Shown piece by piece: positions 11,312 through 44,269 of a DNA stretch of 51,095 bases; the stretch's first letter is position 1; every line of letters begins with the position of its first letter. Made by a program: the position numbers and the translations under genes. The stretch is taken from positions 14,276-65,370 of the forward strand of contig KN888512.1 in NCBI GenBank assembly GCA_000934455.1, written 5' to 3'. The DNA comes from Apostichopus parvimensis. Its lineage: Eukaryota > Echinodermata > Holothuroidea > Aspidochirotida > Stichopodidae. Below the pieces are notes generated by a model. The model did no database searches. It was given only the letters and a program-made list of their open reading frames with translations, and was not told the origin of the DNA.

Positions 11312-11593
11312 TACATTACGAGTTCAACCTGGTTAAGTCCTCCGCTTGGTTGTTACCCTAGCAAAAACGGCGATTTCCTGAGTATCACGTGATCTACGAA
11401 GCAACCAAGCTGCCTTCCTTATCTTACTCCTTAAACACTTTTTTAAAAGTTTATTCCTGATGCAGCTGCTTCATAAGCTAACATAAGGAAGACAGATTTG
11501 GTTACCTCGTAGATCACGTGACACCCGGAAAATCGTCGTTTTCTCCGGGTATAAATCAAGCGAGGGCTAACCAGGTTGAACTCGGTAATGTAG
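11312..11593. mobile_element. Foldback element with ~110-bp inverted arms
   Basis: TACATTACGAGTTCAACCTGG at the left end is mirrored by CCAGGTTGAACTCGGTAATG at the right. The arms continue inward through the shared TCACGTGATCTACGA and CTTCCTTAT words, leaving about 45 bp unpaired in the middle. No coding potential. A single-arm relative lies at 43731-43875, so this is a dispersed family, most simply a MITE or foldback element. Confidence 0.75.
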
Positions 11594-13799
11594 ACAATTA
11601 CCTTGTCAATTGAAAACATGACGCAGAACATCTTGTTGTATTCTGACAGAATGGTTTATTGTATCTTCGAACTAGTAGTGTTACTATTTATACATAATAT
11701 ACTGCACAGTCATTCAGATAATAAAAAAAAAAGTAATATACATCACATTCAATACAAAACAACCTATTTTTACACTTGCTTCAAGAAGCATAGAATATTT
11801 ACAATAACTTTTATATATGAATACCAAGACATCATAAATGATGGAACCTAGATTTTAAACCGTTAATACACATGAAAGCATGAATGGACGGTGGGTTAGA
11901 ACTGTGTGGTTCCATCAAAGTTTGGAAAGTTTAAACAATCTTGTTTTTAAAGGGTACGTTTATATCGTAATCACAAGGCATAATTTAATAAAAAATATAT
12001 TCTACATATATATCAGTATGAGTCTTTGGCAAATCAATATCAAGGTATCTTATGGAATATTGAAGAATTTGTAGTAAATAAGACAAACTGTTTCCCTGAA
12101 TAAACACTTGGGAAGCCCAGATTGATAGGCAGTGGTGGTGATGTTCTGTAGCATAGCTGGACAAACTTAAAGGTAATTTACCAACCTATATAGTATCATG
12201 ATGCATACATATGTAAGTTTCTATGCAGAAAAACTGCTGTTCATATTGTATACTTATTTGAAAACATCAGAATTCTAAAAATATATATATTCTAAAATAT
12301 TGATCTATTTCTTGATGTTACTTGCTACCTGCTACACCCCCAACCCCCACTCCAAGTTTCAGCAGTTCTCAAATTTGGATAAGGTATGAAAATACAGTCA
12401 AAATAAGAGATCAGCATGTGATACCAAAATCCATTTCACCATTGCCTGTCACAGCTCTACTGGTTTTAAACAGGTAACACCCTGCTATCAAGCTTTGTTT
12501 CTATGGTTACTAAAAAAACACATCTACAGTATAGAAAATACAGCCTCTTGTTTGATTGCAAAAATTGCAGGATGCAAAAATGTTTTACAAAACTATAATA
12601 TACGTGTATAAAAGAACGAGGGATACAGTAAAACATCATTCTATCAATGTAAGATGGTAGTAAATATCTGTCAGGCATAATCATGTTAAGAAAGAACACC
12701 AGTTGTCTGCAACTTGGTCAAATCTTTGTAGCAAAGGAATTTGTGACTGTCCCATCATGGAATCATTGTTGGCCATGATTAAACAAACTTATTAAACCTG
12801 TACAGGTTGCCTTTAAGCAAAAAAAAAAACTCTTAAATAGTAGTGATAAGAGATAATCAATAAAAAACGATTAATTCATGTTACATGTTCTGTCTTAAAC
12901 TTGGCTATTTGAAATTTAAATGTTTAAAACGACATTCTGGATGGAAAACTTTGGTAAACTGGTAAAATCTCAGGTAATGGTTGGAGGTGACTGTATGTGA
13001 TAATATATCAAATCTTTTAGATTCAATTGAAGATTGCATTCCTGAGTCTCTTGGTTGTGAAGTCAGTATAATATAATGTTTGGAATACTAATATTGGGCA
13101 AATCTGAAAATATTATTTTTGTTTTTAATGCAAAAGTGATCGTTAGTTTGAATAGGTTCAAACAGTTCTGTAAAACTTGTACGTAAAAGAAGTCATTATG
13201 GAAGCACAAGGTAATATGCATAATGGAAGTCTTCACTGGCCATAGTAAGGGCCTTAGAAAGTAGATCGTAAACAACAATCTTTTGAGGAAATTTGATTAT
13301 CCATCTAAATGCTAATTGAAGAGCTGATTGCATCCCTAAATCAAGTTGATATATTACACCTTTACGGATATGATTGTTTAAAGGTCTGAAATACATCATA
13401 TCAGGTGAAATGTAAAACCATGACGTCAAAATTGTTGGTTCAAGCCTTTTCGTTAAGTTCAACAGATGCAAGTAGCTTCATAAAGTATCTTTTGAAAAAC
13501 TTGATGATGTTATGGAAGGAATCCTGAGAGACCATAGTGTGGAAGTCAATCACTAATGGGTATAATTTGATGTATACACTCCCTTTAAGTAAGGGTTACA
13601 TTAGGAAGAATTGGAAATGTTGATTATTACAAATATTGTGTAAAATGAATGGTTTTAACTTACAGATATGTTTTCTTTTACCTGCTTTTGGTATTCACAA
13701 TCACAAATGTTACAAAGTTACCAAATAGTAAAACCGACATGGATGGTACATAATTTGATCAACTAAGATGATAATGGCATCTGCTACTCATTTCAAGCC
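11594..13799. other. AT-rich flank without recognised gene
   Basis: Only short unsupported open frames. It lies 3' of the LRRC74-like gene on the minus strand and could contain a distal 3' UTR; for example, a minus-strand AATAAA occurs near 11656. No direct support for transcription can be read. Confidence 0.4.
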
Positions 13800-14630
13800 T
13801 ACTTGTTGATGAAGAACCTTCACTCTAATATTTTCACAGGAGTCATGATATTGTGTAAATAATACTTGTAATTTATCCGTTACAGTATATAACTTATGTA
13901 ACTTTATCTATCATATATCAGAATAACTGTCATATTAAAATAATGTTGGGTTTATGTCGACCGTTAATTAATCGTTGACGAGGAACCTTCACTCGATTAT
14001 TTGCACAGGAGCCTTGAAACGTGTAAATAAAACTTGTAATTTATCCGTTACAGTATATAACTTATATAACTGTATCTATCATATAACAGAATAACTGTCA
14101 TATTAAAATAACATTGGGTTTATGTCGACCGTTAATTAATTGTTGACGAGGAACCTCACTCGATTATTTTCTCCGAAGTCATGATAAGTGTAAATAATCT
14201 TGTAATTTATCCATTTCAACATAAGTTGTATAAATTGCTCTGTCATATATCAGAATAACTGTCATATTAAAATAATGTTGGATTTGTGTCGACCGTTAAT
14301 TAAATGCTGATGAAAAACCTTCACTCGAGTATTTCCACATGTCAACATAAGTCATAAGTGAAAATAAACTTGTAATTTATCCATTTCAACATAAGTTGTA
14401 TAAATTGCTCTGTCATATATCAGAATAACTGTCATATTAAAATAATGTTGGATTTGTGTCGACTATTAATTAATTGCTGATGTAGAACCTTCACTTGAGT
14501 ATTTTCACATGTCAACATCAGTCATGATGAGTGAAAACAATCTTGTAATTTATCGTTTCCAGCATAAGTCATAAAAAATTGATCTGTCATATATGCTGGT
14601 TTTATGTCAACCATTAATTAATTATTTGTT
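13800..14630. repeat. Tandem array, five units of about 168 bp
   Basis: Units start near 13804, 13973, 14140, 14307 and 14475, each with GAACCTTCACT, CTTGTAATTTATCC, ATAACTGTCATATTAAAATA and GTCGACCGTTAATTAA. The last unit is degraded. It lies just downstream of the likely 3' end of the LRRC74-like gene. Confidence 0.85.
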
Positions 14631-14943
14631 TGTAATTTGAGGAAGAACTTGTTGGAAGATAATGACTGATGAGGTCCTGTCAAATAGAATCAGAATGCTG
14701 AAAGAGGGCAGCATTTTGATTTCTTCTTCTACTTCTCTATTTTACAATTTGTTACTTTTTTCTTCAATTTAGCAGCAGATTTATCTTCTACCTATTTACA
14801 AATATATTTCTTTTACACAAGTTTAAAAGAGACACAGCATTTTGTGTCTAATAATGCTAACATCTACCTCATTATTTCGAAAAGACAGCCAAAAACCTTC
14901 AAGTAAAACAGAATTCCTGAAGATGCTGGTATATGATATGATA

Positions 14944-14949
14944 TTTATT
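14944..14949 (-). terminator. Candidate poly(A) signal of the LRRC74-like gene
   Basis: AATAAA on the minus strand, about 120 nt past the stop codon at 15070. It is a frequent hexamer in AT-rich DNA, so the call rests on position only. Confidence 0.4.
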
Positions 14950-15069
14950 ATTAATGCCACTTAGATATTTCCATCCCAACTAAATAAAGATTTTTTTATG
15001 TTTGTAAGAAAATAACTGGTTTAATGCTTGAACCAAAGTATCTAAAAATGTTATCGGTCTTGCTGAAGG

Positions 15070-36585
<21,516 letters not shown>

Positions 36586-37318
36586 CCTGCTGAGTGCAAA
36601 TTTCCGTCCGCTAATTTTCGCTTTTGGTACGTAACCATCAACGTGGGCCAATCCAGGTTAGTCAGGGCCTAAGTTAGGCCTAGGTTATTTGTCAGTTGGC
36701 TAACTAGTAACAACAGCAACTGTTGTTAGGCTACAGTCTACAGAAGGTTGCATAAAATGTGGACAGGTATTTGCGGTAATGTTTCTATATTCTTAGTATT
36801 CATATCAAATCGAGGAGATATTACTAAAAGCTGAAAACAAGCGTCGCCAGCGGCAAAGTTCGATCATCGTCTGGTACCAGTTACATTCCTGTGTAACTAA
36901 CAGAACTGCGGTACGTACACTTTGTACATGTATTAACTTGTACCAAAGGTTATAATCCTTGTTCGTACCGTACTAGTACTCAGCATGGGCTAGGCGCCGA
37001 TATGATTCACTTTCACTGATGTACAACAGCGCGAGTGCGAAGTAACACGGTAACGACCAATGTACACGTTCCCATGGTGACGACCGTCGAGAGTGTTGAT
37101 GAATGCTGGTAGTCTGCGCTGCACTCACGGGAGTTCGCTGCTTGTTGCAGTCTGTATATGGCTCGCTATCTGTTATGGTTAAAAGTTCCAATCTATCAAG
37201 CATTAATGTCAGAAAGTGCGACCCGTGTCCGAGTCAGTTACTTGACTACGCGCGCGTCTCATTGCCCCAAATCCCCACTTCGCAGCTTGGATCTGCGTAC
37301 CGCAGCATTGTTGGTACA
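36586..37318. other. Upstream region of the LRRC74-like gene
   Basis: Probable 5' UTR and promoter of the minus-strand gene, with several GGCCTA words. No TATA box or other core element can be fixed at a useful distance from the start codon. Confidence 0.4.
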
Positions 37319-37943
37319 CAGTGGCGGCGCCAGCTCTCCCAACCTGGGTGGGGGGGGGCAACAAGGGGGCAGGGCAGATTATTGGGGGGCAAAAATAAAA
37401 TGGGAGGTCCGATGCATCGGCGCGAACGCGGAGCGATCGCCTACTCTGGCTGGGGTCAAGGGGCCCGCCTTAGTGCCCCTTGTGGGGTCCAGGGGCAACG
37501 CCCCGGTGGGGGTCCGGGGGGCGAAGCCCCCGGAAGCTCCGCGATTTTAGAGCTTTCCGGGGCCTAGAACCCACTTGAAATTGATGCATTTTGATGACAG
37601 TAGTATTCCGAAAATTCACAAAAACCACACCTCACTTAAACCGCATACTGACAGGCCCGGTGCTGCCACTCTCGTTAGAAGTATGACAAGAAATGCTGGA
37701 CGCAAAGTTCCCGGATCCTTATTGGAAATTGGTACCCCTTATCCCATGATATGTTCCGCAAAATATAAATGAGAAATATATTTTCTGTACTGACCCTCGT
37801 GAATTATATTGTCCCAATTAAATCGTAGTCTAGGTTTTGAATTTTTTTAAACTGGGGGGGCAGCAGGGGGGGGCAAGACCAAAGTTTGGGGGGGGGGGCA
37901 AATGCCCCCCATGCCCCCCCCCTCCCCCGTAGCGCCGCCACTG
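37319..37943. mobile_element. hAT-like non-autonomous element (MITE)
   Basis: A perfect 12-bp terminal inverted repeat, CAGTGGCGGCGC at 37319-37330 and GCGCCGCCACTG at 37932-37943, is bounded by an 8-bp near-perfect duplication (TTGGTACA at 37311-37318, CTGGTACA at 37944-37951). The 8-bp duplication and CAG...CTG ends fit the hAT superfamily. The 625-bp interior is G-rich with GC palindromes (GGGGCAACGCCCC) and has no transposase. The open frames across it are spurious. Confidence 0.85.
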
Positions 37944-39630
37944 CTGGTACATGAATACTTATTAGCACAATAAATGGCGAATTAACATTTTTTCAGACTT
38001 GTGTCGTAGTCAGGAAGATAGGGTTGGCCGGGGAGGGGGGGGGGGTGGACTTATGGTACTTAATACGTGCACTGTATTAATGTTCAGATAACTGATTACA
38101 GGTCAAAGAGTAAGCAATACATCCAGTGGATTAGCCTATCCGGAGCTTTGTAGCCGCATGCATTCTGGATTATCCGAGATCAATTCAATCATTCATTATT
38201 GTGATACTGGACGCCATTATTTTCAACGGTTTTATTTGTAATTACGCACAGATACCTTTTACGCACAGATAGACATAGTATCAACACAAGAAACCACGCC
38301 CAGTAGGCCTAGGCCTAATATTAAATGCCGAATCACTGCTTTACAAACTGCGTTTCACTTTACGAAAGACAAATTATTATAGCACCGTGCCATTTCGATA
38401 GAAGACTAAACATTACCTATACGTATGGTAATAAAAAATTGGAAACTGAATCATTCGGATTATCTCGTATTAGAACTGCCCATCGGTTTTGACGCGTTCG
38501 GATAAGTCAAGTTAACTGAGTATATATAATATTCAATTGAAGTATACTATTTACTTACTGATATATTCAAGTATAGGGCCTATTGTTAGACACAGTACAT
38601 ATGCTACAAGTGAACACCACCCATTTCAAGTTGTATATATCATAACTACCTCCAGTTGCGTACATGTAAAATACGCCAAACTAATTTCAGACATTCCATG
38701 CTATTATTTATGTCTCTAAAAATCAAAAGTGTGTCCCTATTGAGAACAAAGCTTTGGTGGATGATATTTGTAGGAAGAACTCATAATACAGTGACTGTCA
38801 ATTTCTGGTGTTGCTTTACCATCAAAAGAGTCATAAGGATGCAAAGCTTGATGTTTAGCTCTTCAACCGACATGTTTGTGTGTTTCAGTTAGGTATTTGG
38901 TGGTTGTTTTTACAGACTGGGATTGTTTTTGGTTCTGTTGACCTTTGGTCCGTGCCCGTTTTCTTTGCACGTAAAAAGCACATACCAGTAGGCCTATCGG
39001 ATCAACCATCCACGCATGCATGGGAACTATGGCCATGAGTGAGAACTTAATTGACTGCCTGTGTATCGACTTATTGAAGCTTTGTATAAAACAGGCCGAA
39101 AAATGATAGGCCTCATATGAAACTTCATTCGTCTATAAATACGAGTAGGCCAATAGTAAAAGCTTTTTATTTGTTCGTGTTTTCTGAAGCGAAACTGCCA
39201 AAAAGCAATTAACGGATTGTTCACGATCATGATTGAAAAATTGTGTTTGTTTTCCTATTGGCTACACTCACAATGCAATTTAAGAAGTTTTCCTTTCAAC
39301 TACTCATGAGACACTATGCATGGTACTCTATAATTTTATGGCTGCTTCGTGTGACTCATCCACAAAGATTTGTTAACATGTTTATCACTCCAAATCAGCG
39401 TTAGCTAAATCAACTATATGGGTTCCTTTGTGTTAAATGGATATTGACAACTAGAATTAGCTATGAGCTATGGAATCGAAAGAGTTGTGACCATTTTCAT
39501 GCTTTCTCGCTACATGTCTTGTTTCCTGTTTGTCGTTGATTTGTCAAAGTTTCAGTGTTAATATTCAATGATAGAGTACGTATCCCAACAACCACACTAA
39601 CGTACTGGGTACTCGATCCTCAGTGGATAC

Positions 39631-39733
39631 TGCAACGGCCGAGCGCGAGTTTTTTTTATGCAGGTAGGTTCGTACCAATGTGTATATTGAATAGCCAATC
39701 ACAGCCAAGTTCATTTTGACGTCATCAAATATG
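39631..39733 (+). repeat. Dispersed repeat, left arm of an inverted pair
   Basis: Shares TATGCAGGTAGGTTCGTAC, CCAATCACAGCCAAGTTCA and TTTGACGTCATCAAATAT with the reverse complement of 40480-40582. It contains a B-box-like GGTTCGTACC, so a SINE origin is possible. Confidence 0.65.
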
Positions 39734-40385
39734 ACAAGGAAAGCATGAAACACTTGATATTTAAAGTCGATAAGTTCAATCCTGACGTGCTAGCCTGATG
39801 CAACAACAATGCTGCAGTAATCTCTAGCGAAGCTATTCCTTTAGCTTTAGCCATACACCGACTAAATTTTTAGTTCTTTTAATATGAAATCTGTGTTCGT
39901 TCCAAAATTTTGGAAACCTGGTAAGAATTCTTTGCCACAAATTTCCTATCTTAGTGATCTTCTTAACGTATCTTTGTGCATAGGAATTGTTCAGGGATTA
40001 GTTTTGCGAAATTTGCAGTTGACACAAAGTATTATTACTTAGACAGTCATTGAAATAATAACAGATCTATAAATTGTATCATTAAAAGGTTACTATGTTA
40101 GGCCTAATAATCATTATTCTAAGTTTTGCCTTCACAGCTTCAGTGACGCACATTACAAAAGATCTAGCATTTATCTAAGAAAGAATCAGAGGAACATTTT
40201 TTTCTTGTATGAGACCAGACATTGATGTGTTGAAGACAATACTGTATTCGTATTGAGTTCACATTAAAGGTTGCACTTGGGAAGTAATGAAAATGCGAAG
40301 AAATGAAATAGATTTCTGAACAAAAAAATGCTTGGTTTGGGAGAAAATAAAAGATAAAAACGAACTAATGACAACAACAAAAATT

Positions 40386-40480
40386 TTCGGCAGATGTGAG
40401 ATTCGAACTCACAATGCTCATACAGCATCAGATTGACATTGTTTACAAATCTTACTGCTTTAGAGCGAGTGACACATACA
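40386..40480 (-). other. tRNA-like remnant, probably SINE-derived
   Basis: On the minus strand, TGTGAGTTCGAATCTCACA forms a perfect T arm with a consensus GTTCGAATC B box, preceded by ATGCTGTATGAGCAT, a long variable-arm-like hairpin as in tRNA-Ser or tRNA-Leu. The anticodon stem AGATT/AATCT encloses about 13 nt rather than 7, and no acceptor 5' strand pairs with ATCTGCCG. It is therefore a decayed tRNA or tRNA-derived SINE rather than a working tRNA gene. Confidence 0.4.
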
Positions 40481-40582
40481 TATTTGATGACGTCAAAATG
40501 AACTTGGCTGTGATTGGCAATTCAATATACACAATAGTACGAACCTACCTGCATAAAAAAACTTGCCGGCCGGGCTGTCGCA
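40480..40582 (-). repeat. Dispersed repeat, right arm of an inverted pair
   Basis: Reverse-complement copy of 39631-39733. On the minus strand it runs directly into a tRNA-like segment (40386-40480), which the left arm lacks. Confidence 0.65.
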
Positions 40583-41372
40583 ATGAGCTGACTTTAAATC
40601 TCATTTCCATCATGATATTTACCACTTCACCCATCTGCAACATGAGTTCGACGCATGTGAGAAAATGTAAATTAGTGAATTATTGTGTTTGTTTTTGTGG
40701 GTATTTGTAGGTACAGTACTATTACAATAATGTATGCGCAATACGTCACTGAACCTGTTGTTGATTCTTGTAGTGATTTATATCATGGTTTACATGGTAA
40801 CATTTATTGTTTAGTTCGAATGTGATGACGTTAGTGATGATGGTTTTGATGATGATTTCAAAGGCAAAGCAATCATCACAATGACCCTATCCTATTTGGT
40901 TTGCTCAACTCGATTTATATCAGTTCATTGTACCTGCCGACGTTATCTAAGTGTTACTTTGTCTAATTGATAGGAGTATCATAGTCCTTCATTCCCCTTT
41001 ATCCTTTCTTTTTTGACGTTTTTTCTTAACTATTCAGAATATTCACGTTTTTCTGAGAATCTCCCCCACCCCCACCCCCACCCACCCATGATTAAAAGTA
41101 TCTCTGCAGACTGTATCAACAAAAAAGAAAAAGGGAAAAACCAATGTGAATAGATTCAGTGCATGTAATCATAAAGTCAGGAACTTTCGCTTTCGCTTCG
41201 GTAATGAGATCAACACGGGAAAACTACTCAAAGCGATACAACGATTTCAATAACAAACTTCGTCAACCTTTGTGACAAACATATGAGGCTGATATAATAT
41301 CAACGACCAAATTTCGAATCGCTTACTTAATATTGACCGTGATTTATTTTATCTCGCGAAATTTGCAGTACT

Positions 41373-43276
41373 ATGTTGATTGTGATTGTTGCATCTGCTT
41401 TGATAAGTGTCACAGGTAAACATTTGTTGGTAACATCGTCCTAAATTTGATATATTTTTACCATGTCTCTTTCTGTCTTAACGTTCATATAACTAAATTT
41501 TGTTTTCAGGATGTTCAGCCAACATCTTCCTTAACACGCCGATGAAAATTGCCAGCGTCGGCGATCATGTACAACTTGATTGTAATACATCAAATACAAA
41601 AGCCAAATCTTGGAGGAAAGATAAAACCATTTTACTCTTTGCGGAGACAACGGCGATGAGAGAAGATGAATTTGGTGATATTGAGTTGATCGAGGATAGT
41701 TACTCAATTCGAATTTTTCTTGATGACCTAAAATATGAAGGTGTTTATTCGTGTACAGAAAACGGATCAGTCATACACACGTATTGTTTACAGATTGCAG
41801 GTAATTGTTCCTTGTTTCATGTATGTGTAATAGTATAGTAATAATATAGTTTAATACAATCATGTTAATTTCCTCAACTCCGATTAAATAATTAATGGCC
41901 AATATTAATTTCTAATATGATTATCAACATTAAGTTCCTTCATACAAGTAGTACTAATAGGTACCTGCATTTGAAAAACATGTTTACATAAATATCTCAA
42001 TATTTGGGTTGTTACGGTACCTACTGCCGTTAGAACTTTCTCAAATATCTTATATTTTTCGTATAAAAATATTAAGACAAGGTAAAATCTGCAAAACAAT
42101 TTCACTACCATAACCATTGTTTCTCTAAATAATATATATAGTTATCGCTAAAACGTAAATGAAACCTTTTGGTAGCTGACTGCATATACATGGTTAAAAG
42201 ATGTCAGTTAGTTTCAAAAAGGAACAATCGTATAATTTTGTATATATCAATTTGAATACAGGCCGGAAATCGTGTTTTTCATAAGTAATCATTTGATAGC
42301 CTGGGTAAACTGCATTACATGTGATTCCATCATATGCCTCTTTGTTACCAGATCATCTTATTTCGATATACTTACAAATCAATATTACATATATTACATA
42401 TATACAAGGAAGGTCACCGTCGTGGTTAATTATATTCTTTATGGGTATAGAACAAATATTAATTTACCCCATTTCGGTTCAGACGAAAGTCTGAAATAAA
42501 ATTATGTTGGAACCAATTTTGCAGACGAGACTAGGGAGGCCACGCTAGGCTTACATTCATTCAGATGGAGGAGTATTCTACCTGAATTGTTTTGAGATAC
42601 TGGCAATTAAAATTGCTACCTTTTACAAACTGGAACCTGAAACAAGGCTGGTGTGTCGTCATCCGTGCACTGTACACATTTTTGTGTGGTGGTTTACGAT
42701 TACATTCAATTTTTTTTATCAAAATGGATTATTAATATGAATACACATCCTTCACAGGTATCTTGTAAATGTTTAATTAACCCTTTATATTTATTTCACC
42801 CCTTGCTAGTCCAAGGACCAAATAAGGACAATTTAAAGTCTGATTATAACATAACACCTGGTTGCTTAAGTCTATACTGAAATGTGGCAACGGTCCCTAT
42901 CAATATTTTAAAAGGACATTGGAATTGTTGAAACTTCACAAAGACTAGGGTGCTTAGATTATGTTTCTCTTGTATCACTAAATACATTTAAGCCTGATAT
43001 ACTTTTTAAGCGTCCGTAGGCTATGGAACATTACTTGTTGTTTTCCTCCGTGACTCATAATTAATAGTTACTTAAAAATATTTAATTTCCACCCCACATT
43101 TTCCAAGCCTTCATTTATAAGCATGACATCCATATTGGTCATTTTCAGCTAATCATCAGCGCTGAATGGACACCCTCGTACACCCCACAATCAAGATGGT
43201 AGCTCGCATGAGCAATTTTCTGGACAAAATGTCAAATTACAAGACTGCTTTGAAGCACTTCAATTGGCAGTTCGAG
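41373..43276 (+). CDS. Secreted or membrane protein with one Ig V-like domain (3' end not found)
   Basis: Exon 1 (41373-41415) encodes a signal peptide, MLIVIVASALISVTG. Exon 2 (41510-41800) is one phase 1-1 exon encoding a single Ig fold of about 97 residues: VGDHVQLDC with the B-strand Cys, KSWRKD with the core Trp, then YEGVYSC with the F-strand Tyr-x-Cys. A candidate third exon (43160-43276, also phase 1-1, 39 codons) encodes a polar linker (NQDGSSHEQFSGQNVKLQD). Its acceptor is the second AG of an AG...AG pair; using the first, at 43148, gives a stop after four residues. No transmembrane or terminal exon could be fixed downstream. An immune or adhesion role is inferred from fold only. 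Confidence 0.65.
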
Positions 43277-44260
43277 GTAAACTTGAAGCAAATTTAAGTT
43301 GTAAGTTGATGTTATCAACGACCAATGTCAAAGGAAATATACTGTGTAAAAGGGTTGGCCATTTGCACGTGCTATACATGGGAAGTTTTTATATGTTATG
43401 GGATGTTTACAAACTCTTGAGCTTGAGGATATTGTAACGTAAACAGATGTAAGAATGTTACACTTACTTAAAAAACGTTTGTTGACTATCGATATTATGA
43501 TGCACCTGGCCTAGCCTAACGTTAGACTTAGTTCAAAGAATAAAGTGTTCGTCAACAGATACTTGTCCGTTAGCAATGGCTATTTTAGCTTGCATGGTGA
43601 AAACAAATATCTCTTCCAGTCTACTACTTGCAACGTTCAATGGCTGATATTAACAGATAATTGTCTTTGGTCCTCCAATGCTCATATGGATGCTTTATCA
43701 AGTTATCTTGAACAGATTTTGCTTCATTAGAAGTTCATCCTGGTTAGCCCTCGCTTAGTTTATACAAGGAAATAACGGTGATTTTCCAAGTATCGCGTGA
43801 TCTACGAAGTAACCAAAGCCCTCTTCCTTATCTTAGCTAATGAAGCAGTTGCAGCAGGAATAAACTTTCGCAAAAGAACTTGAATTCAAGCGCACAGATA
43901 TATGGAAGTGGCTCCCTCGTAAAACAAAGTGAAGAGGAAAGGAATTACAAAGATAACACAGGATTCGCTACTAAACAATTTATTTACATAACAAAGAGAA
44001 ATAATTATAGCTGCACCTGATAATTCATCTAGTACATAACTTCCATGCAAAAATAAGAAATGTCATCATTTCTTAGACGGTAATTACATAAAATGAACTA
44101 GACTTAAGAATTTATAACGGACGCAAATGGGGTACTTGTTATTTAATATTGTTAGGCCTACTGTGACGCCTATTTAACATTTAAATGTAGTCTAATATTT
44201 ATGACAATCACGCATGCTAAGGTTTAGATCTAGACACTTCATCAACAGACGTTGAAACAT
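43277..44260. other. Flank of the Ig gene
   Basis: Apart from the foldback relative at 43731-43875, nothing is recognised. A possible acceptor near 43558 is followed by a short hydrophobic frame, too weak to annotate. Confidence 0.35.
43731..43875. mobile_element. Single-arm relative of the 11312-11593 foldback element
   Basis: It has TTCATCCTGGTTAGCCCTCG, CGCGTGATCTACGAAG, CTTCCTTATCTTAGCT and GCAGGAATAAACTTT, all found in the inner and right-hand part of the 11312-11593 element (reverse complement). The opposite arm is absent. Confidence 0.7.
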
Positions 44261-44269
44261 GGACATGTA

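Larger units (their letters stand above)
37952..41372. other. Intergenic region without recognised gene
   Basis: Contains a G homopolymer near 38030-38045, the inverted repeat pair at 39631-39733 and 40480-40582, and the tRNA-like block near 40386-40480. No exon could be supported. Confidence 0.5.

Noticed and set aside
36586-36651. N-terminal extension of the LRRC74-like protein to position 36651
   Set aside because: The extension would start at TTG; the first ATG in frame is at 36585 and an in-frame TAA lies just upstream.
37103-37567. A 154-codon open frame on the plus strand
   Set aside because: Most of it lies inside the G-rich hAT-like MITE and it has no family resemblance.
40386-40480. 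A working class II tRNA gene
   Set aside because: The T arm and variable arm look right, but the anticodon loop is far too long and the acceptor stem has no 5' partner.
43558-43640. A hydrophobic fourth exon for the Ig gene
   Set aside because: There is an AG and a phase-compatible frame, but the hydrophobic run is broken by charged residues and the acceptor lacks a pyrimidine tract.
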